Shown: positions 1-10,095, counted from the first letter of the stretch. The stretch is DNA of 64,000 nt from Apodemus sylvaticus (GCF_947179515.1 NC_067485.1:11102096-11166095); one strand, 5' to 3'. Translations and numbers: made by a program. Notes: generated by a model not told the origin, from the letters alone.

Positions 1-925
1 AGTGCACATCTGCCTTGTCTGTGCTGAACCTGCCCACGTGGCTACCTGTCCACTCTGGCTTGTAGTCTGTCTACCTTGTCCCCTGGGCCTGCAGAGGTCT
101 GATGTTCTGTCAGCACTCAGAGGTGCCTTGAACAGGGAGGCCATGGGGCAAATGACTAAAGGAGCAGCCGCTTGGTGTCAGCCGAAGAGGGAGTCCTAAT
201 CACGGCCGAGCTGAGGAGGCAGCTACCTCACGCTTCTCCAGGGCCTTTCCCGAGCCCCACAGAATCCTGGCTTCTTTCAGACCCTCTGACGTGTCAGCTG
301 CTTTCCTGCCCCAGGCTTTTGTGCTGATCACTAGACCTCTTTCCCCACCAACAGACAGACAGTTGACTGATGTCTGACAGGCCCCACACACGCTTTGGGC
401 CTGCCTTATTCCTGTGCAGGCTGTGGGAGGTAACTGGAGGTAGAAAAAGGCCACACTGACTTCCTGGTTGTTATGTGAGCTTGTCATTGGGAACGGGATT
501 CCTTCCAGCTCTCTGGGGTCTGCCCAGAGAATGCTCAAATGATGTTCAGCCTGTCGTCCACCCGGTGAGACTTCAGGAGCTGTGCAGCGCATGTGACTGT
601 GAAGGTGGAGTGGCCGTCTGAGGACTAGGCTGCCTGGTCGCTGCGCCAGTGTTGACGCTGCTGCAGCTGGTCGCTGGCGGTGTCGGTCTTAGGCAGGTGT
701 GACGCCTTCTTAGTGTCTGAAGAATTAAACTGTAGACCTCAGGGACGCTGGCTGTGTCTTGACAAGATGGGCCAGGAGAGGGCGCTACTGCACAGCACTC
801 GGTCGGAGCCTCCAGGTTAAGAAGGAGGGTGTGGTCTCAGGAATGGAGGAGGGGTTTCCTGCCAAAGGCTGGTAAGGAGCTGGGCTCTGCATTAAAAAAG
901 GTCCAGCGAGAAGTCTAAGGGTGCC
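1..925. other. single-copy stretch, no gene recognised
   Basis: No known repeat family, splice-bounded exon or convincing coding frame was recognised here. Open frames on both strands are short and without a family resemblance. The only element picked out is a CTCF-like motif at 772-786. Confidence 0.4.
772..786 (+). promoter_or_regulatory. CTCF-like motif
   Basis: CCAGGAGAGGGCGCT closely matches the CTCF core CCASYAGRKGGCRS, with mismatches at the fifth position and nearby. It sits in otherwise repeat-free DNA. Occupancy is unknown; a single motif of this length occurs by chance in mammalian DNA. Confidence 0.35.
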
Positions 926-1018
926 AGAGAGACTAGAGAGAGAGAGAGAGACAGAGACAGACAGAGACAAAGAGACAGAGACAAAGAGACACAGACAGAC
1001 AGAGACAGACAGACAGAT
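926..1018. repeat. (GA)n/(CAGA)n microsatellite
   Basis: Purine-rich simple repeat: GA dinucleotides followed by interrupted CAGA and ACAAAGAG units. The reading frames across it encode only Ser/Leu low complexity and are not genes. Confidence 0.9.
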
Positions 1019-1059
1019 CTTAGACTGAAAAGATCTATTCTGTAAAGATCTAAGCTGTA

Positions 1060-1256
1060 GGGCTGGAGAGATGGCTCAGTGGTTAAGAGCACTGACTGCT
1101 CTTCCAAAGATCCTGAGTTCAAATCCCAGCAACCACATGGTAGCTCACAATCATCTGTAACAAGATCTGACTCCCTCTTCTGGAGTGTCTGAAGGCAGCT
1201 ACAGTGTACTTACACACAATAAGTGATCACAAACAAACAAGTAAAAAAGAAGTAAC
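1060..1256 (+). mobile_element. B2 SINE
   Basis: A near full-length B2. It starts with the tRNA-derived head GGGCTGGAGAGATGGCTCAG, continues through the box B region (gagttcaaatcccagc) and the 3' B2 part (tctggagtgtctgaaggcagc), and ends in an A-rich tail. It is flanked by 16-bp target-site duplications differing at one base (aaagatctaagctgta at 1044-1059 and aaagatctaaactgta at 1257-1272), which fix both ends and show L1-type retrotransposition. Confidence 0.95.
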
Positions 1257-1370
1257 AAAGATCTAAACTGTAGACTGAAAAGAAGAAAAAATCCTTGCTC
1301 CAGGATCACTGGCAGCTTGTAACCAAGTTGCGGGTGGGTGGCCAGCTCTGCCAGGCTACACCAGGCTTTC

Positions 1371-1399
1371 GGGGGCGGGGGGGGGGGGGGGGCGCGGGT
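1371..1399 (+). repeat. G-rich homopolymer tract
   Basis: Five G, one C, then an unbroken run of about sixteen G followed by cgcggg. A G-quadruplex or slippage-prone tract; length may be unreliable in an assembly. Confidence 0.85.
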
Positions 1400-2500
1400 G
1401 CAGGTCAAACAGATTCCTTAACGCCACTCAGTTGTGATGATTGTGAGACATACGGGCTGCTCCACTCCAAGCCCCAAACTTGCCTTCAGGCCAGGACTAC
1501 TGGAGGGAAGTGACTTCCCTGAAGGCCCACAATTCCCACCCCACTGCATAAATGCCGGGATTCCCCTGCCTCAGCTTCTTTATCATCAATAAAACAGGAT
1601 TAGCATGCCAATTGCACCACACCCCGAATGCCAGTGCAGGATCCTTGAGTTCCGTGCCTTCTTCCATGCCAGGTTCTGAGGGCTGGGGACCGCCTGACTC
1701 CCCTCCGACTTTCCCCTCAGTTGATGGACACAAGTGGGCACAGGCTGGCAGATCTGGAAGGAAAGGGGGTACCTGTGTAAGAGGCTGACAAGGGATGCCT
1801 CTGCCTGAAACCTCACTGGGAAGCCAAGAGAAGTAGGTGGGGTTGGGTCACGGGGCTGTCCTTCATGCCCTGGAGGCCTCACCTATGGCTACCTGAAGAG
1901 TGCTAGCAGTGTAGGGAAAGAAAATCTGAGGGCAGATGGGCATGCTGTGGGGAGAGGCCGAAGCGCGTGGGAAGACGGCGCAGGGCAGTGGTACATCTGA
2001 GCAGTGGCCCGGGAGCCAGGGGGTCAGCAGTCCTTTGCTCCTGGGAGTCAGGATGCTCATGGGCTGGAGCCTGACCCCGGAGGACGTTGGGTGGTGGTGC
2101 CAGGAGCTGAGATGATGAACGTAGAAGGTGGCATCTACAGGTCAGTGACAGTCTTCAGGGAAGAGAGCTGCTGCCATGAGTGGACAATTACGTCACCCAT
2201 GACAAGAATACAGGCTCCTCTCAAAATAGTGCTTGCACTCAGGAAACCTGGTCGATCTACCACCTCAGTCGACCCTAACCCCAGGGCACACATATGCATC
2301 AGGCAATAAATCTCCAACTATCCTCTGAAGGAAGAGGTCAAACCTGGGGTCATTGGGCTACATACTGAGAACTCATATCATTTCTGATCAATGCCCAGGT
2401 CTGCCCACTTGCTGCAAGACTTGGATGCATCTGGTACTTCTGTACCCACTTGCACACCTACTAAAAAGGCCCAGAACGTGGTCATAGAGCTTCTCCTAAC
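1400..2500. other. single-copy stretch, no gene recognised
   Basis: No repeat family or splice-bounded exon recognised. A TTACGTCA element (CRE or PAR-bZIP-like) occurs at 2188-2195. Short frames on both strands have no recognisable product. Confidence 0.35.
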
Positions 2501-2512
2501 CGACAGTTTCCT

Positions 2513-2538
2513 TAAAAAAAAAAAAAAAAAAAAAAAAA
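2513..2538 (+). repeat. poly(A) tract
   Basis: About 26 A residues following 'tttcctt'. It could be the tail of an unrecognised retrosequence, but no SINE or LINE body could be identified on its 5' side. Confidence 0.8.
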
Positions 2539-2579
2539 CTGTGAGCCAGAGTCTAACTTGTAAAAAGTAACAATGTAAC

Positions 2580-2652
2580 AATGACCTGCTGTTCCTGGCT
2601 TGGTCTTCTGAATAGCTGAGAGTAAAGGCCTGTGCCACCATTGTCCCTAGGG
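2580..2652 (-). mobile_element. degraded B1-like SINE fragment
   Basis: The plus-strand text 'tcttctgaatagctgagagtaaaggcctgtgccaccattg' (2606-2646) tracks the antisense left half of B1 (cctcccgagtgctgggattaaaggcgtgcgccaccacg) with many substitutions. No tail or duplication is visible, so it would be an old, truncated copy. Confidence 0.3.
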
Positions 2653-3129
2653 TCCAGTCTGAGGTCACTCTTGGCTTTGGAGCATACCCCACAACCCACT
2701 GCTTGCTGCCCCAGGGTCAGTGTAATCACCACACAGGCAAATGCCCCATGTTGAAGAAGAGCGAATTCAAAGAACTCCAAAATAATTTCTTCTGATCCCG
2801 TAACAAGTGTGGTGGGGGAGGGTGGGGGTGAAGAGTACAATCCTAAAGCAACATGGATTTCCTACAAAATGCACCTCGGTTTTCCTAAACAGCAAAATGG
2901 ATCCAGTGAGAAGCATCAGGAGAAGCAGACTCACAAGGGTCTCAGGTGCACACTGGGTGGGAAGGGGCAGGGGGAGAGTAAACGGGTCCCACCAGAGCCT
3001 TGCTGCATCTCCTGCTGTGCCTCAGGCTCCCGCTCAGCTTCGTGACCAGCCAATCCCGCCATCCCTGCAGCCCCAGCCTCAGGGCCTCTGCGAGTGCCAG
3101 TGCTTAGAATCGGAAGTGGTCTGCCCTCC

Positions 3130-3222
3130 CCACTGAGCCTGTTTCTTAGTCTGTAGAATGAGATTGTCTCTAAAAGTCTAGCAAGGCAGGCTCCTGGCTC
3201 ATAATGAATGCTCAGTAGAGGG
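3130..3222 (+). mobile_element. MIR SINE, 3' part
   Basis: The text 'cctgtttcttagtctgtagaatg' followed by 'caggctcctggctcataatgaatgctcagtag' matches the core and 3' LINE-like end of MIR (cctcagtttcctcatctgtaaaatg ... gcctggcacatagtaagcgctcaataa). Ancient mammalian repeat. Confidence 0.6.
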
Positions 3223-3436
3223 GAGGGGCCTGCTTCTGAAGCACCACACTGAGGTGGTGCGGCACCCCAGCCTCGTGGTGATTCTCTACAAAGCCAGTGC
3301 GCACTGTGTGTCTTGTGTGTCTTCAGGTCGTTGAGCGAGCCCCTGCTGCCTGCGCTCAGGCTTGCAGCAATGAGGTCCAAATGGGCACGAGGAGGAGGAG
3401 GAATTCCCCTGCAGCCACTTTTGTGATTCCCTCCCC

Positions 3437-3478
3437 CCAACCACCACCACCACCACCACCACACACACACACACACAG
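3437..3478. repeat. (CCA)n(CA)n microsatellite
   Basis: Roughly seven CCA triplets running into about eight CA dinucleotides. It produces poly-Gly/Val and poly-Pro/His frames that are artefacts. Confidence 0.9.
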
Positions 3479-3498
3479 CATGAGGCAGATTTCCCAAC

Positions 3499-3706
3499 CT
3501 GGAAGAATAAGGTGGGATAGATGGGACAAGATGGCGAGTTTCCTGGTGTGGCATTGGGTGGCTGACTGTGGCACAGGCCTCTGCTCCTTAATGAGAAAGG
3601 CAAGGCCCGCCATGAGGAGGGAGACACCAGGGTGGAAGACCACGTCATCACCAGGCACTGAAGAAGGTGTGGAGGGGAGGGGAGAGATGGTTCTCTCGGT
3701 GGGCCT
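3499..3706 (-). CDS. candidate exon C of unrecognised minus-strand gene
   Basis: Read on the minus strand, a strong acceptor (cctcttttcccccacag, AG at 3708-3707) opens a 208-bp segment closed by a CAG/GT donor at 3499/3498 (ttattcttccag|gttggg). One frame is open throughout and begins exactly at the acceptor with RPTERTISPL and ends near ILSHLSHLILP. It is phase-compatible with the phase-0 frame of the segment at 3888-4169. The product family is not recognised. It could also be a spliced 3' UTR, or a chance pairing of splice-like sites; the donor is only moderate (GTTGGG). Confidence 0.22.
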
Positions 3707-3887
3707 CTGTGGGGGAAAAGAGGATTTCCCCCTCCTTGGTGGTCTCGTCATAAAAGACCTCTTTCTACCCCAGGAGCGAGGAACAAGGAAGGCCTGAGAT
3801 CTGGGCACTCACTAGGCCAGCTGTGGTCCCAGGACAGGTGGCCTGAGCTGTGGAGCCTCCGTTCCAGTTCCTCTGTCCCTCACCGAC

Positions 3888-4169
3888 CTGGAGGTAGTGG
3901 AGCATGACAGCCCGGAAGTCCCCGCTGCTCCTTAGCAGGCTGACAGCACCAGGTTGGGGGTCACTCCCATGAGCTCCCTGGGACAGAGGAGGAGAGCACA
4001 GGGCTGGTGCGTAGCCTCTCTTCAGGGCTTCTGTAGTATGGTACAAATCCCGAGGCACCAAGAACATGGCGTCTGGCGAGAGGGGGGTCCTGGTCGTCAT
4101 CACACACGGGCCCTCCCAAGCAGCAGCAGCAGGTGGGTGAGCGTGAAAACCCAGAGATGAGGTCCGGGC
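3888..4169 (-). CDS. candidate exon B with FVPYYRSPEE motif
   Basis: On the minus strand, an acceptor (ctcccttggcag, AG at 4171-4170) precedes 282 bp ending at a CAG|GTCGGT donor (3888/3887); TCG|GTGAGG at 3884/3883 is an alternative. One frame is open over the whole length, beginning ARTSSLGF and ending RAVMLHYLQ, phase 0 at both ends. A second frame encodes SPTCCCCLGG and then ASGFVPYYRSPEERL, and stops at 3963-3961. That motif closely matches SGFFPYYRSQEEHL in exon A, so the second frame may be the genuine one, with a C-terminal stop here. The two readings cannot both be the main protein. No known family recognised; no polyadenylation signal was found just beyond the stop. Confidence 0.35.
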
Positions 4170-4434
4170 CTGCCAAGGGAGACTGGGTGAAGAAAAAATA
4201 AGATGCAAGCTAGATTCAGGTCCAGATGCCAAGGTGGACCCTGGCCTACAACCAACTCTACAGGAGTGGGCAGGACCTAGGCCATTTCTGTCAAGTGGGG
4301 AGCCCTTGGTAATGTTCCTCTTCCCCTGGAGGCCACTATGGGAAAGTCTGATCCTGGCCAGTACTTAGCTCTGCAGTCCCTAGACCCCATGCCCAGCGGC
4401 TTGTTGGCAGGGGTTGCCCATGAGATTAGAGGGC

Positions 4435-4600
4435 ACAGGTCTGGGTCAGAACCCAGACTTGGCATCTGCCAGCAGTGTAACCTAAGTCATGCTCCTCTGA
4501 TTTCTTAGGAAATATATCTCACCAGCCCCGTCTCATGGTCAGTGGGATTAAATGAAATGGCTCACATCCAATGTCTGGGCGTGAAATTTGTCTAACAAAT
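4435..4600 (+). mobile_element. MIR SINE
   Basis: The order of blocks follows MIR: 'gcagtgtaacctaagtcatgctcctctgatttctta' (splice of the ctgtgtgaccttgggcaagttacttaacctctctgtgcctcagttt core), then 'tggtcagtgggattaaatgaaatgg' (ggttgtgaggattaaatgag). It lies inside the intron proposed between exons A and B. Confidence 0.6.
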
Positions 4601-4860
4601 TTCAAGATGTAACCAGATGTTTCTAGGGGCTCGGATGTGGCTTCAGGCCTTTCCTTGAATTCTTGTATGTAATTCTTTATCTACAGAGTCACTTTCCTGC
4701 AAGGGGGAGCTAGTGTACAGTTGGACAGTCCCTCCTAGTCTCTGTGCCTATATCTACTGAGCCATTGGGGACCTGGCCACAGTCTTATTGGGATGTAGGC
4801 CCCGGATAGGTGTCTGGAGCATTCCAGACTCTTGCTGTTGCCGTCCCTTTTCAAACTCAC

Positions 4861-5304
4861 AAGGCATCCATCTCTGGCTATCACTCTGTGGCAGCCATCT
4901 TGTGTCTCCCTTCCTGGAAAGGAGTCTCTGGAGCCCAGACACCAGCAGCAGCCTTGATGGGTGGTGGCACTGGCCAAGTGCTCTTCCTGGGAACGGTAGT
5001 ACGGGAAGAAGCCACTGGGTGGCGCTGAGTCCTCGAGGAACAGAGCCCCTCTGCTGCTCCAGCCAGCTTCGTGGCCTGGACCGACTTCAGCCAGCTGGGC
5101 CAGCTCCTCCATAGCCAGGGGCTGCTCATGCGTGCAGAAGGGCAGGTACTCTGAGCCCACCTTGGAGAGGCTGGGGGAGCCCAGCGGCTCCTTGTCCTGT
5201 AGACTGGTAGCCCGCAGTTGCTGGTACAGGTGTTCCGGGTCATCCCCCAACAGGAGGCTCGGAGAGATCAAGGGACTGAGCTCAGGTTCCTGGTTCTGCA
5301 TTGC
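4861..5304 (-). CDS. candidate exon A with FFPYYRSQEE motif
   Basis: On the minus strand a good acceptor (tcctctcttcttag, AG at 5306-5305) is followed by GCA then ATG (5301-5299) and an open frame of 147 codons to a CTT|GTGAGT donor at 4861/4860, phase 0 at both ends. The protein starts MQNQEPELSPLISPSLLL, is acidic and Ser/Pro-rich with no membrane segment, contains EQPLAMEELAQLAE around residues 63-76, and carries SGFFPYYRSQEEHL around residues 103-116. The ATG may be internal, since the upstream exon candidate ending at 7514 is also phase 0. The family was not recognised. A CTCF-like motif (CCACTGGGTGGCGCT, 5012-5026) overlaps the coding frame. The frame stays open past the donor to 4735, so a terminal or intron-retaining form is possible. 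Confidence 0.45.
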
Positions 5305-5970
5305 CTAAGAAGAGAGGACTCCGTCGTCCGGTGCTGCCTGCGCCCTCCCTAGTCCTATCTATATTTGGGAGGCTTCTAGAGTCCACACCTGATCAGGGCT
5401 CCCCTCTGGGGAAGTCCAGCACTGCTCCTCACTATAGTCCAAACCTGGGCTCTCTAGCCTCACTCACTCCCCCCACCCCACCCCCCGCTGGCTCTGTTCA
5501 GCATACCCTGGGCCCACCCTCAGGCTGCCTGGGCATCTGCGGCCCTCACCCCACAAGTCTCCCTCAATTCCCTCCCTGTAACTGTTATCTCAGGATTGCT
5601 TTTCTTCACCTGCCTGCTTTCTCTGCCTATTCAATGCCCCCGACACTTTTCCAAGAAAAACAAAAAAGAACAAACAAAAGAACCCAAGAAATTGTTTCTT
5701 CTTCCAACATCCTGATCTCCGCTGACTCCCCTAACTAACTCTGTTGGGGACACACAGGCCTTCGCTTGGCCTTTCCTGAGCAGGTCCTGGGCGCACACCA
5801 TTGTGCTTTGCGACCTTTCCTGGGTAGTGACTGCATATGGCTCCTGATCAGGGAGGCTTCCTTTGCCCCCTGGGTTAGTCCCAGCACCTCATTGGCTGAC
5901 CCCTCCCAGGCGAGGACTCTCGTTCTTTGGCGCACCCTCTGCTGTGAAGCACTCGTATTGATTTGCTTCT

Positions 5971-5985
5971 CCCCCCCCCCCCCCC
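5971..5985 (+). repeat. poly(C) run
   Basis: Fifteen consecutive C residues after cttct. Slippage-prone and uninformative for coding. Confidence 0.9.
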
Positions 5986-6120
5986 GACTATAAATTTCAT
6001 CTATCTGGTCTACTTCCGTTTCCACGGGTTCTAGAAAAGCCCTGCTGCCCCAGCGGTCAGCAAAGAGTAGAAGGAGGAGGGGCAGAAAGTATGGAAGGAA
6101 GACGATGAAGAGACAAAGAT

Positions 6121-6322
6121 GGGGCTGTGGAGGTGGCTCAGGGGTTAGGAAGAACACTGGCTGCTCTTCGGACAGATCCAGAGTCAAGTCCCAGCGCCCA
6201 CAGGGTGGCTCAAGGCATTTGTAACTCCATTTCTGGGAAGGTCCAATGTCACCTCCGTGAGCATCAGGCAGGCATGTTAGTGGTGTGGAGACACACATGC
6301 AGACAAAACACCCATGCACATG
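6121..6322 (+). mobile_element. B3 (B2-related) SINE
   Basis: Head ggggctgtggaggtggctcag, then 'actggctgctcttcggacagatcc', 'agcgcccacagggtggctcaagg', 'gtaactccatttctgggaaggtcc' and the B3-specific end 'gcagacaaaacacccatgcacat'. The B3 subfamily is set apart from B2 by the 'acctccgtgagcatcaggcaggcatg' block. Diverged copy. Confidence 0.85.
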
Positions 6323-6394
6323 AGAGGGGGAGAGAGGGACAGAGGGGGAGGGGAGGGGGAAGGCGAGAATGAGAGGGAAGAGAATGAGGAGGCC
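6322..6394. repeat. GA-rich low-complexity tail
   Basis: Purine-rich GAGAGGG/GGGGAGG sequence directly after the B3, probably grown from its A-rich tail. Confidence 0.75.
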
Positions 6395-7513
6395 CACAGG
6401 TTTGGCTAGCGTGGAGTTCTTGCTCAGAGTCGGTGGGGAACAAGCCATGACTGATGAAGAGGCAGAGAAGAGAAATGGGGGATTCCTTCTTGGCCAGGGG
6501 GAAACAGAGGCCTGGATTCTCCACTTCCGTCACTGCCCATTGGACTATTTCCAGTGGCCTCGATCTACTCCAGCTTGGAGACTCTGGATTTCATGGCTAA
6601 GATTATTATGGTCTGGGCTCTGGCTTTCCTGACTCTTCTAGGGGTCTCAGCTCTTGAATCAGCGATAGCCCCTAAGTCGCTGAATGTCACCTAACTCCTG
6701 GGGAAGTTAGATCATGGACTGATGGTGCCAGGGAGGGAGGGAGGGACCAGAGCACACATCTGGCACTGCAAAATGCCCCTGCTCTTAATCTGCATAAAGT
6801 CACAGGGATGGACTTGTCTAACTGCACGGTGATGGGGGAGCAGGCTGAGCAATGGACCAGGGACTGTGCCCCACCTGTCCCTCTGAAGCCTTCACTGTAC
6901 ATGTGTGTATACATGTTCCCTGTCCGAAGGCCTGGCACGGTGACTATGCCCTCCCTTATTTGCATAATCTTGGCAGATGCAACCGCAGCTAGATGAGTTT
7001 TACTGGGTTAGGGTATGCCTTAGATTTAGGACTGGCAAACTTGGACACACTCAGGGAGCCTGAAGGCCGTGTGATGATCTCTTGTGGCAGCACCTGGAGT
7101 GACAACTCGTCCCCAGGAGCCCCAAGAAAGAACGGACTCTGTGGACACCCTGGCATCAGGCTCCAGGCCTCCAATGCTGTGTAGCAATGGACAGGACCAT
7201 CATCTAAACCCACCGGGATTACAAGTCAGCTGTGGCAACCTTAGGATCCTAGCAGGTATCAGAGGACTAGATGGCTCACTGTTGAGTTGGAGGGCCCTGC
7301 TGGTACTTCCTAAGGAAACCCCCTATGGTGACTCGCCCTCTACCTAGCTTCCTGCCATCGAGGGGGTGCCAACCAGGACTGACTGTTCTTAGGGAGGAGG
7401 AGGATCCATGATTTTGTCTTTCCCCCTGGGTTGAAAAGGGACCAGGTGTGACAACTCGACGCCCCAGAGGCCTTCAGAGGAGATGCCCCACAGGCTCTAC
7501 TGATCACACTCAC
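6395..7513. other. single-copy stretch, possible intron
   Basis: No repeat or independent exon recognised. If the minus-strand gene model is right, this is intron between the donor at 7514/7513 and the acceptor at 5306-5305, with the B3 at 6121-6322 also inside it. Confidence 0.3.
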
Positions 7514-7575
7514 CTGCCCTTGCCACTTAGAGTCCCGGCTGGAGCTGGCTGGAGCCCCAAGTGCTGACACTAAAC
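7514..7575 (-). CDS. candidate exon ending in a consensus donor
   Basis: The minus strand carries a perfect mammalian donor, GGGCAG|GTGAGTG, with the last exon base at 7514. In the frame that leaves phase 0 (matching exon A), the preceding residues are SALGAPASSSRDSKWQGQ. Two acceptor-like AGs (exon start 7575 or 7563) would both demand a phase-1 join upstream. An in-frame stop lies just beyond, so the exon would be short. Joined to exon A it would read KWQGQ-AMQNQEPELS. Family not recognised; it may instead be a non-coding first exon, given the X-box-like site at 7732-7745. Confidence 0.3.
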
Positions 7576-7731
7576 CTAAAACTCAAGACTAGAGCTGAAA
7601 GGTCAAAAGCCCCTCCCCTGCAAGCCCCCTCCCCGCCTTCTCTTCACTAGGCAACCCCTCCTGCCTACTGAGAGAAGATTCCACCATGAAGTCACAAGGC
7701 CTGATGCCAGGCAAGAAAGCCAGATGGCTCT

Positions 7732-7745
7732 GTTGCCATGGAGAC
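7732..7745 (-). promoter_or_regulatory. RFX X-box-like palindrome
   Basis: GTTGCCATGGAGAC fits the RFX X-box (GTTGCC, two-base spacer, GGYAAC on the other half) with one mismatch in the second half. X-boxes near transcription starts are typical of ciliary genes regulated by RFX factors. It lies about 170-220 bp upstream, on the minus strand, of the consensus donor at 7514. Binding is inferred from the motif alone. Confidence 0.4.
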
Positions 7746-8016
7746 CTCTGCCCTACATCCAGCACCTGTGCTCCTCACCTGCCTTTTAATTCAGCTTAAT
7801 CCAGATGGCCCCAAGAGAGCAGAGAAACCAAAAGACGGGAAACATCTGCAGTCAGACCTGCTCTTTTCTCTGGGGCCAGTGACTCACCAGAGACCTGTGC
7901 CCAGAGACCACAGAGAGACCCACCATGGGGTGGAGAGGACAAAGGTTTCCACGGTTCTGTCCACTGACCGCAGGGCATTCGGGGAGCTGGCCAGCACTGT
8001 GTGGGTTTCTACTCAC

Positions 8017-8061
8017 CTGATACTCCAGCCTCTCAGCCTCCTCGGGCCACAGCCGAGGCAT
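8017..8061 (-). CDS. candidate first coding exon
   Basis: On the minus strand an ATG at 8061-8059, with an in-frame TGA 27 bp upstream, starts MPRLWPEEAERLEYQ, which runs exactly to a CAG|GTGAGT donor (last exon base 8017) in phase 0. The donor is consensus-perfect. The peptide is short and could be chance. Its 3' partner is unclear: the segment ending at 7514 needs a phase-1 entry, which a tiny GTCTCTG segment (7894-7888, flanked by cacag and gtgagt) would supply, but a 7-nt exon is speculative. Confidence 0.3.
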
Positions 8062-8099
8062 CCCATCATGCCTCTTCCCAAGTCATGTGTAAAGGGAGC

Positions 8100-9700
8100 G
8101 GGTCTCAGGACTGATTACACAGAGCCACCATCCCAGTTCCGGTAGCCATCCTAGTGCTGCTGCTCAGGGGGGAAGGACCAGCCTTGTTGACCTCTTCCTA
8201 GAATTCTGCAGCCACGCAGGGCTAACGTGTGCCCCGTGCTTCTCTCTGTAAGCTTTTGAGTCAGGAGGGTACCACTGCTGTGTCATTTCAGGAAGGGATG
8301 GAGCATAGAGAGGAGATGGAAGACTTTGGAGTTCTCTGAAGCCTTGGAGCATGAGACAGGAGCCTCGGAGCTCCGAGGTCTGCAGGCCCCTGGGCTTCCC
8401 CTGGGTGTGGCCAGTGGAGCCCTCTGGGGCTCAGGCATGGCCACAGGCATGGCTCTTCTAGACTGCACTCGACCTCACTCTGATGGCCTCTGCTGCTTGC
8501 TCATTGGGTGATTTAAAACAAACAAACAAAAAGAAAAACAAGACTTGACCGTTTAATCTAGGTGAATTCATTTTTTCCCATAAATGGATATAGTCCTTGG
8601 TTTTATAACTGGGATGCCCAACTCACTTAATATCATTTGTAAATATTTCTCCCCAAAATTGATTTGAAATACCAATATAACCCATATGATTAACTTTTAA
8701 AGCTCAAATCTGTTTCTAGATTTTTTTTTAATATTCATCTCTTTGACTCACTTGGTATAAATAAACATATCGTTTGGACATTTTTCAGACTTATTTACCT
8801 TTAGCTCTTGTTATACAGTCAACATGAAGGCTAATCTCATTAGCGAATCAGCACGTCCAATGGAGCAGCCAAGTTCTGCTCCTTGTTCAGACCCAAAAAA
8901 CTAGTTTGGTTTCCCACCTGGGGTGAGTCGATGTTTGTCCCTGTCCCCCCAGGAATAATACCACACACACTTCCCTCCTCTCTCTCCATCGCTTCCTCCA
9001 TCTTCCCTCACCTTTCCCAGGAACCCAGCCACCTACCTCACCACACAGGCTTTACCCTGTCTAGAACATTATGTCATTGTACCAAACAGATTAGTCTCTT
9101 GGCTTCTCTTCCTCACACACTGCTCCTGTCTGTGGTCCTGCTACTGTGTGAGCCACTGGGCTCCCACTTCTCCAACTGGTGCCTCTGCCCCTGGATTGGG
9201 CACATCATTGTCCCACTGTGAAATGTGTTTCTTTGTTCCGATGGAATCTTTATCCTTGTTTTCAGTAGTTCATGCTGCGCCTGGGCATGGTCTTCACAGA
9301 GCACATGCTCTTGGGGTGCACGGACCCTCTGAATATGCCAGGTCCTGCCCTTTACCAACTTTGGGCCCTTATTTCTTCAAGCATTTTCCCAACTCTATTT
9401 CTCCTGTTATCTTGGAAATATAACAACAAATACATCATTAAATCCTAAAAATATTTTCTCACTTGTCCTCTGGGGCTCATTTCTCTCAGACTGCATCATA
9501 TTTACTGACCCCCAGTCTGTGTGTGACCCCCGGTCTGTGTGCCCCTTTTCTCTAACTGTTGATTCTCCTACTGGATCATGCAAGGGACATTTTTAATTCA
9601 GCCTTATATATATTTTAGTCGCAGCACTTCTGCCTGTTCTCTTTAAAGGTGTCTCTGGAGTTCTGTGGAGACACGGCCCCTTATTCCCCTTCCACACGTC
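8100..9700. other. single-copy stretch, no gene recognised
   Basis: AT-rich between about 8520 and 8880. Some of this may be ancient LINE sequence continuous with the L1M pieces further right, but no block could be aligned with confidence. Confidence 0.3.
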
Positions 9701-9737
9701 TCTCTAGATCCTAGGGAACATGCGCTCACTGCAGCCT

Positions 9738-9905
9738 CTTTGAAGTCTTTGTCTGCTAATCCAGCAGCCGTGACTCACCTTGGGATTTGAACATATTCTT
9801 TTCCCTTGAGAACTGGCCGCACTTTCCTGGTTCTTTGCATGCTGGGTAGATTTGGATTATTTTAGAAATGGGAAATGTCACTGTGTATAGATGTTGGGTT
9901 CTACC
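9738..9905 (-). mobile_element. ancient L1M/L1ME fragment
   Basis: The blocks 'agtctttgtctgctaatccagcagc', 'gaactggccgcactttcctggttctttgcatgctgggtaga' and 'gtgtatagatgttgggttcta' follow the antisense 3' region of old mammalian L1ME-type elements. Highly diverged, with no coding capacity. Confidence 0.5.
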
Positions 9906-10073
9906 CATAATCCTTTGTCTGAAGGACACTGATATTTTGCTCTAGATAGTCTTCAGTTTGCTTAGGTCTAATCTCAGGCTCAGAGTTGCCTTGGACCAAT
10001 CAGGACAGTGGTTCTGGTCTCCGGCACTGTCCTGATTTGGGGCTGTCCTAAGCATGCACTATTTAGCAACTGC

Positions 10074-10095
10074 GTGTTTTGTTTTGTTTTGTTTT
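10074..10095 (+). repeat. (TTTTG)n
   Basis: Four GTTTT units in a row. Confidence 0.85.

Noticed and set aside
1060..1130. tRNA gene (box A/box B-like promoter)
   Set aside because: It is the tRNA-derived head of a B2 SINE, as at the other B2/B3/ID copies; no cloverleaf is intact.
5735..6448. 237-codon minus-strand frame
   Set aside because: Runs through a B3 SINE and its GA-rich tail; no splice or family support.
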